A program made the translations under genes and the position numbers. From Chromatiaceae bacterium (GTDB lineage: Bacteria > Pseudomonadota > Gammaproteobacteria > Chromatiales > Chromatiaceae), in assembly GCA_027078745.1 (NCBI GenBank), contig JALWWO010000019.1, forward strand, positions 62,001 through 126,000: a stretch of 64,000 bases of DNA, given 5' to 3'. The notes beneath the pieces were generated by a model. That model was not told the DNA's origin, did not search any database, and saw only the letters and a list, made by a program, of their open reading frames with translations. This document shows positions 1-8,264 of this stretch, piece after piece. Position 1 is the stretch's first letter, and the number at the start of each line of letters is the position of its first letter.

Positions 1-1232
1 ACGATGAGATCCGCCTCGATCACGCGCTCGGTGCCCTCCACCGGAATGGGGCGCATTCCATCCATGGTGCAATCCGCAATCTTCAATCCAATGGCCCGAC
101 CGTTGGCATCTTTCACTAACCCGATGGGCATGACACCATCGAGGATGGTAACCCCCTCTTTCAAGGCATCCTGCACCTCGTGCTCCGAGGCGGTCATCTG
201 ACCCCGAGGGAACAAAGAAGTCAGAGTTACCTGAGCGCCCTGGGCCGCCGCTGCTGCCGCCGAATCATGCACCATAAAGCCATCTCGGATGACGTCTTCC
301 GGCATCTCAGAAGGTTTGGCGTGCTGGATATGCCCGATGCGGCGAGCGACAGAAACCACGTCGATGGAGGTATCACCACCCCCTACGCAGACCACCTTTT
401 CCGCAGTGAACTTCATGCGGCCCTCGTTGAAGGCCTTGAGGAAAGCGACGCCGGAGACACAGTTGGGCGTTTCGTCCCAACCTTCTATAGGCAAGCCGCG
501 CCCGCTCTGGCAGCCGATCGCCCAGAGGATGGCATCATAATCCTGCTCGAGTTCTTCGATCTTGATATCTCGACCGACTTTCACCCCGAGCTTCACATCC
601 ACCAGCCCCATATCCAGAATGCGTTGAATCTCTGCGTCGAGCTTGTCCCGAGGTACCCGATAACCGGGGATGCCGAACTTGAACATGCCGCCTAGGCTCT
701 GGTTTGCTTCAAAGATGGTGCAATGATGCCCTTTGCGCTGGAGCTGATAGGCCGCCGCCAATCCTGCAGGACCACCCCCCACGATGGCTACTTTCTTGCC
801 CGTCGCCGGACCTGCTTGAAACTGGTACCCATTCGCGAGGGCTGTGTCCCCGATGAACTGTTCTACTGCGTTGATCCCCACATAGTCCTCCAGCTCATTT
901 CGATTGCAGCCGTCCTGGCAGGGGGCGGGACAAACGCGCCCCATCATGGCTGGGAAGGGATTTGCATCCGTGGAACGGCGGAAAGCATACTCATGCCAAT
1001 CCACCCCTTCTGGGGGAAGTTCCTGCTGCCGGACAATGGCCAGCCATCCCCGAATGTCCTCACCAGAAGGACAGGAACCCTGACACGGAGGCGTTTTATG
1101 TACATAGGTGGGGCACTTGTAGGAAGTGTCCTGTACGAAGATCTTCTCCGTCAGGCTATCCCAAGTGTTCTTGCCATCTTGAAAGCGCCGCCAGGAAAGC
1201 TTGGTCTTCATCTCGTCGCTGGAAGTCGCCAT
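1..1232 (-). CDS. dsrL: DsrL, NAD(P)H:acceptor oxidoreductase (3' end missing)
   Basis: Cytoplasmic iron-sulfur flavoprotein of the reverse Dsr pathway, known to couple DsrAB-dependent sulfur oxidation to NAD(P)+ reduction. The frame is open from an ATG at 1230-1232 to the window edge, giving about 410 residues, so the C-terminus, which carries ferredoxin-type clusters in the family, is outside. Visible parts are an N-terminal cysteine region (C40, C50, C54, then GRVCPAPCQDGC near residue 100), an FAD-binding VAIVGGGPAGLAAA near residue 150, and a second nucleotide-binding VVCVGGGDTSIDV near residue 285. This is the GltD-like fold. It follows dsrK on the same strand after a 209-nt gap that holds a hairpin. 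Assignment is firm; only the end is unseen. Confidence 0.93.
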   Translation of the reverse strand, partial: MATSSDEMKTKLSWRRFQDGKNTWDSLTEKIFVQDTSYKCPTYVHKTPPCQGSCPSGEDIRGWLAIVRQQELPPEGVDWHEYAFRRSTDANPFPAMMGRVCPAPCQDGCNRNELEDYVGINAVEQFIGDTALANGYQFQAGPATGKKVAIVGGGPAGLAAAYQLQRKGHHCTIFEANQSLGGMFKFGIPGYRVPRDKLDAEIQRILDMGLVDVKLGVKVGRDIKIEELEQDYDAILWAIGCQSGRGLPIEGWDETPNCVSGVAFLKAFNEGRMKFTAEKVVCVGGGDTSIDVVSVARRIGHIQHAKPSEMPEDVIRDGFMVHDSAAAAAAQGAQVTLTSLFPRGQMTASEHEVQDALKEGVTILDGVMPIGLVKDANGRAIGLKIADCTMDGMRPIPVEGTERVIEADLI

Positions 1233-1362
1233 GAATTGTTCTCCGTATCAGTAGGAAACCGAAAGGTCGAAAGAGTTAACCCATGCTGCACCGCTACAGG
1301 GGATGCGCGCCGTTGGATTTTCGACATCCTCCCCATCGAATGAGGATTCCCGCACACAGCTT

Positions 1363-1392
1363 CTCAGATCTGAAGTGCTCTGAAGCACTGAG
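1363..1392 (-). promoter_or_regulatory. Hairpin in the dsrK-dsrL gap
   Basis: AGTGCT (1374-1379) and AGCACT (1384-1389) form a perfect 6-bp stem around the loop CTGA. An outer CTCAG/CTGAG pair (1363-1367, 1388-1392) can extend it with mispaired bases between. There is no U-run, so it looks more like an mRNA processing or stability element than a terminator. It lies in the 209-nt gap 1233-1441, in which no gene is visible. Confidence 0.4.
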
Positions 1393-1441
1393 CGGGCAAA
1401 CCGGACCTGTCTCGCCCTTGAAGTAAAGCGGATCCACCCGC

Positions 1442-2956
1442 TTAAGCCGCTTCATCCTCCGTGCGCTGCCCTGTCAGGATGATCGCATTGGAGACGAGTT
1501 GGTGAACGCTGACGATCTGATCCATCTCCATACCGTAATAGGGGAGTACCTTGGTAAACTGGCTTTTACAGATGGCGCAGATCGCCGCCATATGCGTTAC
1601 CTTTTTCTCCCGCATCACGTTGTTAAGGGCTTCGACCCGCGGCTTCGCACCCTTGACCCGCAACTCCATCAGGTCATCCGTGAGCAATCCGCCACCCCCT
1701 CCGCAGCAGAACGTGCGCTCCCGGATGGTCTCTTCGTCCATATCGTAGAAATGATTGCAGACCGCCTTGATGACGGCACGTGGAATGTCGAACTGCCCGC
1801 CAGGCCAAGAACCCATGCGAGAAGCCCGAGCCACATTGCAGGAATCGTGGAAAGTCAACACCTTGTCATCGTTCTGGGACTTATCGAACCGGAGTTTCCC
1901 TTGCTGAATCAGCTCATAGGTAAACTCACAAATATGCTGGGGCACCGGATAGCGAGGATCCAAGAAATCCCAGGGGCCTGCCAAAGTATTCAGAAAGCTA
2001 TAAGCCACCCGCCAGGCATGGCCGCATTCTCCAAAAACGATGCGCTTAACCTTGAGATCTATGGCTGCCTTGCGGATGCGCTGGGCAACCCGACGCATGT
2101 TTTCGTAAGAGCCGATGAACATGCCGAAGTTAGCGGCTTCGGAGGCATAGGAACTGAGCGTCCAAGAAACGCCCGCCTCGTGAAAGACTTTGCCATAGCC
2201 GATCAAGCCGTCCACATGGGGTTCGGCGAAGAAATCTGCCGAAGGAGTGACGAGTAGAATCTCCGCCCCTTCCTGATCCAAGGGGTATCTGACTCTCACT
2301 CCCGTATCGTCGAACACATCTTCTTCCAACCCTTCCAAAGTGTCTGCCAGGGCAGGTCCCGGCAACCCCAGGTTGTTGCCGATCTTGTAAACTTTGCCGA
2401 TGATCTCATTGCAATATTTTTGACCAATGCCGATATGATCCATGATCTCTCGGGCCGCCATAGAGATCTCAGCGGTGTCGATCCCATAGGGACAGAACAC
2501 AGAGCAGCGCCGGCATTGGGAGCACTGATGATAATAGCTGTACCATTCATCGAGCACTTCCTTCGTGAAATCTTCCGCGCCCACGAGCTTGGGAAAGTAT
2601 TTGCCGGCGAGGGTAAAATAACGCCGGTAAACCTTGCGCATGAGATCCTGGCGCGCTACCGGCATATTCTTGGGGTCGCGGGTCCCCAAATAGTAGTGGC
2701 ATTTATCTGTACAAGAACCACATTTCACACAGGCATCCAGATAGACCCGCAATGAGCGATAGCGTTGAAGGAGGTCGCCCATTTTCTCCAACGCTTTTTC
2801 CTGCCAATTCTCAACCAGTTCCCCGGGAAAGCCTAGGGGTTCCTGATGTTCGGGTTTCGCCACAAAGGGCTTGGAATGGGACATGGTTCCCGGTTCGATC
2901 GCGGGTACCTCAGCGTACTGCTGGAGCTGGGGAACCTCAAAATTAGCCTTTGCCAT
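1442..2956 (-). CDS. dsrK: DsrK, HdrD-like iron-sulfur subunit of DsrMKJOP
   Basis: Cytoplasmic subunit of the DsrMKJOP membrane complex, thought to oxidise or reduce the DsrC (tri)sulfide and exchange electrons with the quinone pool through DsrM. The 504-residue protein has two 4Fe-4S motifs, CVKCGSCTDKC (residues 76-86) and CSQCRRCSVFC (about 145), like the HdrC/HdrD ferredoxin part. It then has CCG-type cysteine motifs: FHDSCNVA, and ERTFCCGGGGG near residue 415, which in this family bind the catalytic noncubane cluster. It follows dsrM by 54 nt. The length and motif order match the family. Confidence 0.96.
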   Translation of the reverse strand: MAKANFEVPQLQQYAEVPAIEPGTMSHSKPFVAKPEHQEPLGFPGELVENWQEKALEKMGDLLQRYRSLRVYLDACVKCGSCTDKCHYYLGTRDPKNMPVARQDLMRKVYRRYFTLAGKYFPKLVGAEDFTKEVLDEWYSYYHQCSQCRRCSVFCPYGIDTAEISMAAREIMDHIGIGQKYCNEIIGKVYKIGNNLGLPGPALADTLEGLEEDVFDDTGVRVRYPLDQEGAEILLVTPSADFFAEPHVDGLIGYGKVFHEAGVSWTLSSYASEAANFGMFIGSYENMRRVAQRIRKAAIDLKVKRIVFGECGHAWRVAYSFLNTLAGPWDFLDPRYPVPQHICEFTYELIQQGKLRFDKSQNDDKVLTFHDSCNVARASRMGSWPGGQFDIPRAVIKAVCNHFYDMDEETIRERTFCCGGGGGLLTDDLMELRVKGAKPRVEALNNVMREKKVTHMAAICAICKSQFTKVLPYYGMEMDQIVSVHQLVSNAIILTGQRTEDEAA

Positions 2957-3010
2957 GATTCAACCTCGTCAGCAGGGCGGTAGTCTGGAAGCCTTGGTCA
3001 GCGAAGCCCG

Positions 3011-3745
3011 TCATTCCTGTTGCTCAAGACGCTTAGCCCAGTCTGCAATATGCCGCTGTTCTCGGGGATTATCGACCTGGTTTCTTGTGGGACTGAAGAA
3101 AAGCCCTGGCGCATGGAGTAACTTGCTAAACGGAAAGACAATCATCAGGATTGCTACGAGCAAGAGATGGAGCAGCAACAGGGGATCTGCCGGCAGGGGC
3201 TGCACCTGAAAGCGCAGCAGACCGAGGAAGAAATCCTTGACGGAAACCACATCCACATGGAATAAAAACTTCATCCCTAAACCGCTCAATCCGATGGCCA
3301 CGAGCAGGGCGAGAATGAGATGATCCGACTTATTGGTGACATAGCGCACTCGATCCACCAAGAAGCGCCGAGCCCATAGCCCCGCTAAGCCCACCACCAT
3401 GGCGATGCCTCCGTAGATACCAAAGGGTTGCACCAATTCAATGGGCAGCCAGACCGGATCCATGAAATAGCGGAGATGACGTAGGGTGACTAAGAACAAC
3501 CCGAAGTGGAACATCCATCCGAAGATCCAGATCCACTTGTTTCCCTTGAAAAGACTTTCGAAGAACACAACTTCCCGAGCGAGGCGGAAGACAACGCCAC
3601 TTTGAGTTACAGGCGCGGGCGTCGTGGGGATTTTGAGGGGCGCAGGTGTGCGCACATACTGCGCGATCTTGATCGCGAGACCCGCCAGAAGCACAGCGGC
3701 GGCAACATAAAACAGAAAGGCATATACGACGGTCAGGAATGACAT
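3011..3745 (-). CDS. dsrM: DsrM, membrane b-type cytochrome of DsrMKJOP
   Basis: NarI-like integral membrane subunit that carries b hemes and passes electrons between DsrK and quinones. The 244-residue protein begins with a hydrophobic helix (residues 4-26). Further membrane segments follow near residues 75-90, 105-125, 140-160 and 185-205, giving about five helices. Histidines in FGWMFHFGLF, FLFHVD and LLLLHLLLV are candidate heme ligands. It sits directly upstream of dsrK, the usual order. The 182-nt gap that separates it from dsrC holds inverted repeats. Confidence 0.94.
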   Translation of the reverse strand: MSFLTVVYAFLFYVAAAVLLAGLAIKIAQYVRTPAPLKIPTTPAPVTQSGVVFRLAREVVFFESLFKGNKWIWIFGWMFHFGLFLVTLRHLRYFMDPVWLPIELVQPFGIYGGIAMVVGLAGLWARRFLVDRVRYVTNKSDHLILALLVAIGLSGLGMKFLFHVDVVSVKDFFLGLLRFQVQPLPADPLLLLHLLLVAILMIVFPFSKLLHAPGLFFSPTRNQVDNPREQRHIADWAKRLEQQE

Positions 3746-3847
3746 GCTTCCGCTACCTTGGGTGAATCCGTTGAAAATGCAGCCCTTTCATCGCGCCTGC
3801 ATCTTCGATGATCTGGCAAACGATCTGACAAGCAGATGAACACCTGC

Positions 3848-3901
3848 CAGCGGGAGAGCCCGATTGCCGGGCAGCAGCACGGATCCAGCGGGAAATCGCT
3901 G
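3848..3901 (-). promoter_or_regulatory. Inverted and direct repeats between dsrC and dsrM
   Basis: GCCCG (3858-3862) and CGGGC (3868-3872) form a GC-rich hairpin with a 5-nt loop. A short direct repeat, CCAGCGGGA, flanks it at about 3848 and 3892. There is no U-run. Since dsrC product is needed in excess over the membrane complex, a partial terminator or 3'-end stabiliser here is plausible, but this is inference. Confidence 0.4.
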
Positions 3902-3927
3902 AGCCCGTGCCCTAGCTGAGACCGAGC

Positions 3928-4260
3928 CTAGACGCAGCCCGTAGGTTTCGGCAGACCGGCATAGCGGCAAGCCTGCTTAGCAGGACCGTAGGGGAACAGA
4001 CCGTAGAGATACTTGCTGTTTCCCTTCTCCTTGCCGAGCTTCTTGCCCACCGCCTTGGTGAGTACGCGAACAGCAGGAGCGATCTGATACTCCTCGTAGT
4101 ATTCGCGCAAGAAGTTGATGATGTCCCAGTGCTCATCAGTGAGCTCTAGGTCATCCTCCTTTGCCATCACCTCGGCTACGCCGGGAACCCAGTCATTGAT
4201 GTTGGCGAGGTAGCCTTCTTCATCGGTTTCAAGGATTTTGCCGTCGACTTCGATAGGCAT
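3928..4260 (-). CDS. dsrC: DsrC, sulfur carrier with both redox cysteines
   Basis: Small cytoplasmic sulfur-carrier protein, the physiological partner of DsrAB, DsrEFH and DsrMK. It carries persulfide or trisulfide on two C-terminal cysteines. The 110-residue sequence ends in QACRYAGLPKPTGCV, placing the conserved cysteines at 98 and 109, eleven residues apart as in true DsrC. The DsrC-type insertion around GKEKGNSKYLYG, missing from TusE, is also present. It starts at ATG 4260, behind a GGAG-containing site and 36 nt after dsrH. A cysteine-free paralogue lies at 9972-10310. Confidence 0.97.
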   Translation of the reverse strand: MPIEVDGKILETDEEGYLANINDWVPGVAEVMAKEDDLELTDEHWDIINFLREYYEEYQIAPAVRVLTKAVGKKLGKEKGNSKYLYGLFPYGPAKQACRYAGLPKPTGCV

Positions 4261-4296
4261 AGCGGATTTCTCCTGTGTGTGTCGGGAGGAAAGAAG

Positions 4297-4605
4297 TTAT
4301 AACCAGGCTTGCACTTTGTCGTTTTGCGCGGCGAGATCCACGAATCCGGCATAGTCCACTACCTGGATACCCTCGATCAAACGGTCCTCTGAAATCCCCC
4401 GTGCTTTGAGATCCGGGCCGAGGACGTAGATCGATAGACGACCGAGCGCAGCTTTCACTTGGCTTTCCACGCCCGTTCCAGTCATGGCCGCATAGACTCC
4501 ATCCTCGATCATGAGGACAGCGGCCCCCTGAGAGGCAAATTTGAGACAGGATTCTAGGGAATTCCGCTCAAACGGGGATTTGTTGACAGTGTGCAAAATG
4601 CTCAT
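4297..4605 (-). CDS. dsrH: DsrH, sulfurtransferase subunit
   Basis: Subunit of the cytoplasmic DsrE2F2H2 hexamer, which transfers sulfur from a TusA-type donor to DsrC. The 102-residue TusB/DsrH-like protein carries Cys20 in the segment RNSLESCLKF, the position of the conserved DsrH cysteine. It follows dsrF after 11 nt and precedes dsrC, the canonical order. The presence of dsrEFH separates oxidative sulfur bacteria from sulfate reducers. Confidence 0.95.
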   Translation of the reverse strand: MSILHTVNKSPFERNSLESCLKFASQGAAVLMIEDGVYAAMTGTGVESQVKAALGRLSIYVLGPDLKARGISEDRLIEGIQVVDYAGFVDLAAQNDKVQAWL

Positions 4606-4616
4606 GGGTGGATCCC

Positions 4617-5027
4617 TCAGAAGCTGAAGATGACGTCAGATTCATCCATGAGTTCGGCAATCCGGGCAGCATCCACCACCTCGACGATGTTCTCAATCTC
4701 CTCTTCCGTCTCCCAGTCCTCCCAGGGGATTTCCACCAAATCTTCCTTAGTTAGCCCGCGCACCGCCAGGGAATCTTTGTCCACATAGATGCGCTTCACC
4801 TCGTAGTCCCCGAGCGTCCGGTAGGTCGGGGAGAAATTTTTCATCCCGATCTCCGAAGTGTCCTGCCCTTTGACGAGCTGATAGACCCCATCGTCGATGA
4901 ACATCAGGCGAACTTCTTGGTCGAAGGCAGCTCCGATGAGCACGACTTCCAGGGATTCCCAAGCATAGATGGTGCCGTAGGGTGCCTTTCGGTTGAGGTA
5001 CAGGAATTTCTTCACGACTTCAGACAC
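4617..5027 (-). CDS. dsrF: DsrF, sulfurtransferase subunit
   Basis: TusC/DsrF-like subunit of the DsrEFH sulfur-transfer complex, 136 residues. The N-terminal MSEVVKKFLYLNRKAPYGTI strand-loop and the FIDDGVYQL segment are typical of the DsrE-like fold. I see no cysteine in the translation, so this subunit is probably structural, with sulfur carried by DsrE and DsrH. It lies 11 nt after dsrE and 11 nt before dsrH. Length and order match the family. Confidence 0.95.
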   Translation of the reverse strand: MSEVVKKFLYLNRKAPYGTIYAWESLEVVLIGAAFDQEVRLMFIDDGVYQLVKGQDTSEIGMKNFSPTYRTLGDYEVKRIYVDKDSLAVRGLTKEDLVEIPWEDWETEEEIENIVEVVDAARIAELMDESDVIFSF

Positions 5028-5038
5028 GGTAATCCCCC

Positions 5039-5431
5039 TTAGTCGCCGAAGACCACGAGGCGATCTGACTGAATCGCCGCCTCGATGAGCTGCCCGAGTC
5101 CGGAAATACGGAATTTGGGATGGATATTGGTAGCATCCTTGCCATTGCGCTTTGCTTCGCCTTCATCCACGAGGCCGCGGCGCTGGGCCGCAGCCACGCA
5201 GACCACCAGGTCGAGGTCGTGCTGTTCGGCCAGCTCCGCCCAGCGATTGACGATATGGCGATCATCCTGGGGCGGCGTGGTCAAGCGCGTACCGTTGTTC
5301 ACCCCGTCGTGATAGAAGAAGACACGGAAGATTTCATGTCCCTTCTCCAAAGCTGCTTTGGTAAACAGATAGGCGCTGTCCGACGCCTGATGCTGGTACG
5401 GTCCCTCGTTGACTTGAATTGCGAACTTCAT
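5039..5431 (-). CDS. dsrE: DsrE, sulfur-carrying subunit of DsrEFH
   Basis: TusD/DsrE-like subunit that carries the active persulfide of the DsrEFH complex. The 130-residue protein has Cys78 in DLDLVVCVAAAQRRG, the position of the sulfur-binding cysteine known in the family, and the fold signature VFFYHDGVNNG at about 37-47. It follows dsrB after 32 nt and precedes dsrF. It is expected to receive sulfur in the cytoplasm and pass it to DsrC. Confidence 0.96.
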   Translation of the reverse strand: MKFAIQVNEGPYQHQASDSAYLFTKAALEKGHEIFRVFFYHDGVNNGTRLTTPPQDDRHIVNRWAELAEQHDLDLVVCVAAAQRRGLVDEGEAKRNGKDATNIHPKFRISGLGQLIEAAIQSDRLVVFGD

Positions 5432-5463
5432 TACGACCTCTCGCTGATTGGCATGGGTTCGCC

Positions 5464-6534
5464 TTAGAAGCGGATGTGGTTAGAAGCGTTGAAGCTGGCC
5501 CGAGCACCCCGCCAAGTATCGATATGATACTTGGTGAAGGGCAGCTCTACTTCCTCAAAGAAGCGCGGCCACCCGATGCGCTCGATCCACTCTCCGACCC
5601 GCTCCCAATCCCGTGCGCCTTCTTTATAGGCTTTGAGGATGCGCTTGACGATGGCGGTAGCTTCCGGCCAACGGGGCGGATTGTTGGGGATGCCTGCAGC
5701 CACCAGCTTCTGGAAGGTGGGCTTGCCTCGGGCGTTGGAGTGGTTCCCGCCGACCCAGATGGCGAGCTTAGTATGCTCCGCATCGTTGATCTGCATGGGG
5801 GGGCACGGGGGGAAGCAGGCACCGCAGCAGATACATTTGCGCTCATCCACTTCTAGAGAAGGCTTGCCATTGACCATGGCCGGACGGATGGCAGCCACGG
5901 GGCAACGGGCGACCACAGAAGGACGCTCGCACACATTGGCCACGAGATCATGGTTGATTTTCGGGGGCTTGGTGTGCTGCACATTGATCGCGATATCACC
6001 CTGCCCGCCACAGTTGATCTGACAGCAAGAGGTGGTGATGTGGACGCGGTTGGGCATGTTGGTGTTTTTGAACTCATCGATGAGTTCGTCCATCATGGAC
6101 TTGACTACACCGGAAGCATCTGTGCCGGGAATATCACAGTGCAGCCAACCCTGAGTATGGGAAATCATGGTGACGGAATTTTGGGTGCCCCCCACGATAA
6201 AGCCCGCTTCTTCCACTGCTTTGATAAGCGGTTCTACCTTGGAAGCGTCTGAAACGACGTACTCCAGGTTCGAGCGCAGGGTGAAATGGATGTACCCATC
6301 CGCAAATTGGTCGCCGATATCGCACAGCTTGCGCAAGGTGAAGAGGTCGAGGATCCGCTGGGTACCCACTCTGACTGTCCAGATCTCATCCCCACTATAG
6401 GCCACATGGCGCAGCACACCAGGCCGGGGATGCTCGTGATACTTCCACATGCCAAAGTTCTTGCGCATCACAGGATGCATGTACTGCCAGGGATCCGGAC
6501 AACCGCTCTCGATCGGCTCGCGCATATCTGCCAT
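5464..6534 (-). CDS. dsrB: DsrB, dissimilatory sulfite reductase beta subunit
   Basis: Beta subunit of the cytoplasmic siroheme DsrA2B2 enzyme, running in the oxidative direction and releasing sulfite from DsrC-bound sulfur. The 356-residue protein has the siroheme-4Fe-4S motif TTSCCQINCGGQGD and a ferredoxin motif CICCGACFPPC (about residue 230). I chose ATG 6534 (MADMREPIE) because GGAG lies 8 nt upstream and family members begin near here. An upstream in-frame ATG at 6600 would fall inside a hairpin. The gap to dsrA is 69 nt. Confidence 0.96.
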   Translation of the reverse strand: MADMREPIESGCPDPWQYMHPVMRKNFGMWKYHEHPRPGVLRHVAYSGDEIWTVRVGTQRILDLFTLRKLCDIGDQFADGYIHFTLRSNLEYVVSDASKVEPLIKAVEEAGFIVGGTQNSVTMISHTQGWLHCDIPGTDASGVVKSMMDELIDEFKNTNMPNRVHITTSCCQINCGGQGDIAINVQHTKPPKINHDLVANVCERPSVVARCPVAAIRPAMVNGKPSLEVDERKCICCGACFPPCPPMQINDAEHTKLAIWVGGNHSNARGKPTFQKLVAAGIPNNPPRWPEATAIVKRILKAYKEGARDWERVGEWIERIGWPRFFEEVELPFTKYHIDTWRGARASFNASNHIRF

Positions 6535-6576
6535 CGCCTTTTCTCCAAATAAAAAATTCTGTTTACACGTTGATTC

Positions 6577-6600
6577 ATGCCCCCGAGTAGCTGGGGGCAT
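6577..6600 (-). promoter_or_regulatory. Perfect hairpin in the dsrA-dsrB gap
   Basis: ATGCCCCC (6577-6584) and GGGGGCAT (6593-6600) form a perfect 8-bp stem with an 8-nt loop. It starts just after the dsrA stop codon (6604-6606) and lies upstream of the dsrB ribosome site. No U-run follows directly on the transcribed strand, though an A/T-rich stretch begins about 18 nt later. It is probably an intercistronic processing or stability hairpin. Confidence 0.5.
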
Positions 6601-6603
6601 CTC

Positions 6604-7857
6604 TCACTTACCGGCTTCCGCTTGCCGTTCGAACCAGGCTTCCGCCGCCTCATCCCAACCATCCATGCGGATATAGGAGCTTTGGCGCGGATGATTCAGC
6701 ATGTTGGGGTCGGGATCGATACCGATGCCTTCGAGGAAGTTGGCCAGGCCGATGCGCTCGATCATCTCACCGCAGCGCTCGTGTTCTAACCCATTCTCCG
6801 CCCAGAAATCGATGATATTCTCGGCCAGCTCCACGAGAGATTCCCAGTCCTCTTCGGTTTCCAGCTTCTTGAAGGGAATGAGGACGGTGCCCATGAGATC
6901 CCCGATCTTCAGGGTTCGCTTGCCGCCGACACAGATAGTAACCCCTTTATCATCCCCTGGGTGCAGGGCCTTGGGCATGACGTTCAGGCAGTGCATGCAG
7001 CGCACGCAATCCCGATTGTTGACCGTAAGAGTGTCGTCATCGTTCAGAGAAAGAGCCTGCGTGGGGCAGCGGCTGATCACGTTGTCAATGATGTACTGAC
7101 GACCTTTGGTCTGCACGTACTTCTTGACCTCCTCTTGATCGACCTTCATGTCGTCTCGCCAGGTGCCCAACACGGCGAAATCTGCCCGCTCGATAGCGTT
7201 CTGGCAGTCATTCCCGCAACCAGAGATCTTGAATTTGAACTTGTAGGGAAGGGCAGGACGGTGCACGTCGTCGGTGAAGTTATTCACCAGGAGGCGATGG
7301 GCTTTCAGCTCGTTGACGCAGGACATCTCACAGCGAGCAGCGCCCACGCAGGACATGGCAGTGCGCACGCAGGGCCCTGCTCCACCTAGATCCCAACCAT
7401 ATTCGTTGATCTCGTCGAAGAAATGCTGGGTGTTCTTAGTATCCGTGCCGATGAACATGATGTTGCCGGTCTGGCCGTGGAAGGTGACGAGGCCAGAACC
7501 ATATTTTTCCCAGCTATCGGCGAGCTGGCGCAGGATGGCAGTAGTGTAATGATTACCGGCAGGTGGCTGCACACGCAGGGTGTGGAACTCCTTGGATTTC
7601 GGAAATGCATGGGCGACTTCTGAAAAGCGGGGGATGATGCCTCCGCCGTAGCCGTACACCGAGACCGTCCCCCCCTTCCAATAGCCCTTGCGGGTCTCAT
7701 AGGAATGCTCCAGCTGGCCGAGCAGGTCATTGGTCATCTCATTGATGCGTTCTTCAGGGTGCTCATCCCGCAGGCGCTTGATGCCGGTGATGAAGCTCGG
7801 CCAAGGGCCGCTCTCCAGCTGATCAAGCATCGGGGTAGGGTGCTTTTCGATAGCCAT
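6604..7857 (-). CDS. dsrA: DsrA, dissimilatory sulfite reductase alpha subunit
   Basis: Alpha subunit of reverse-type dissimilatory sulfite reductase, binding siroheme coupled to a 4Fe-4S cluster. The 417-residue protein has cysteines C163, C170, C176 and C180 in PCVRTAMSCVGAARCEMSC for the siroheme-cluster site. A ferredoxin-type stretch CVRCMHCLNVMP follows near residue 290. An AGGAGA ribosome site lies 9 nt upstream of ATG 7857. It is the first gene of the operon and has a sigma70-like promoter about 240 nt upstream. Together with dsrEFH and dsrL this marks an oxidative enzyme. Confidence 0.97.
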   Translation of the reverse strand: MAIEKHPTPMLDQLESGPWPSFITGIKRLRDEHPEERINEMTNDLLGQLEHSYETRKGYWKGGTVSVYGYGGGIIPRFSEVAHAFPKSKEFHTLRVQPPAGNHYTTAILRQLADSWEKYGSGLVTFHGQTGNIMFIGTDTKNTQHFFDEINEYGWDLGGAGPCVRTAMSCVGAARCEMSCVNELKAHRLLVNNFTDDVHRPALPYKFKFKISGCGNDCQNAIERADFAVLGTWRDDMKVDQEEVKKYVQTKGRQYIIDNVISRCPTQALSLNDDDTLTVNNRDCVRCMHCLNVMPKALHPGDDKGVTICVGGKRTLKIGDLMGTVLIPFKKLETEEDWESLVELAENIIDFWAENGLEHERCGEMIERIGLANFLEGIGIDPDPNMLNHPRQSSYIRMDGWDEAAEAWFERQAEAGK

Positions 7858-8264
7858 TGCGCTGTCTCTCCTATCTCATAAAGCGGAAATTTTTCGGATA
7901 GCCTGGTGCACGCAGTATCAGCGGCTGATGGGGCTGGATTGCTGAATCAAACGGAGGATACTGCATCAAATGCCCGGGTTGGAACCGTACGGTATCTTAC
8001 CTACAAACATCGATCCGCTGAAGACCCGCTAATTCCACTTTTGAAAACCAGCAGCTGCATCCTTGGGGCCGGAAGTACTGCAAATCGAGCGGCGATGTTA
8101 CACGGTCATTACAAGCTAGTCAACGGATTCTAATATAAGAGATTCCTCATTTTCTAGCTTTTCGTTCTGACCGCTGACCGGTACGGACGGCTTTTCCGTT
8201 GTTTTCCCCTCATCCTGCCGTCATATAAACTTCAAGATTTCGGGCAGCGTCAGGACAGAGGAAG
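7858..8264. other. Divergent intergenic region between dsrA and the 8265 gene
   Basis: These 407 nt hold no convincing gene. They contain the dsr promoter (8095-8123, minus) and a leader of roughly 230 nt. GCAGTATC (7912-7919) pairs with GATACTGC (7957-7964), and a near-palindrome ATCAGCGGCTGAT lies between them. A TATAAA box at 8224-8229 may serve the plus-strand genes, but no good -35 box accompanies it. Confidence 0.6.
8095..8123 (-). promoter_or_regulatory. Sigma70-like promoter for the dsr operon
   Basis: On the minus strand TTGACT (8118-8123) and TAACAT (8095-8100) are separated by exactly 17 nt. They match the -35 and -10 consensus at five and four of six positions. Transcription would begin near 8088, leaving a leader of about 230 nt before dsrA. 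This is a sequence match only. Confidence 0.6.
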
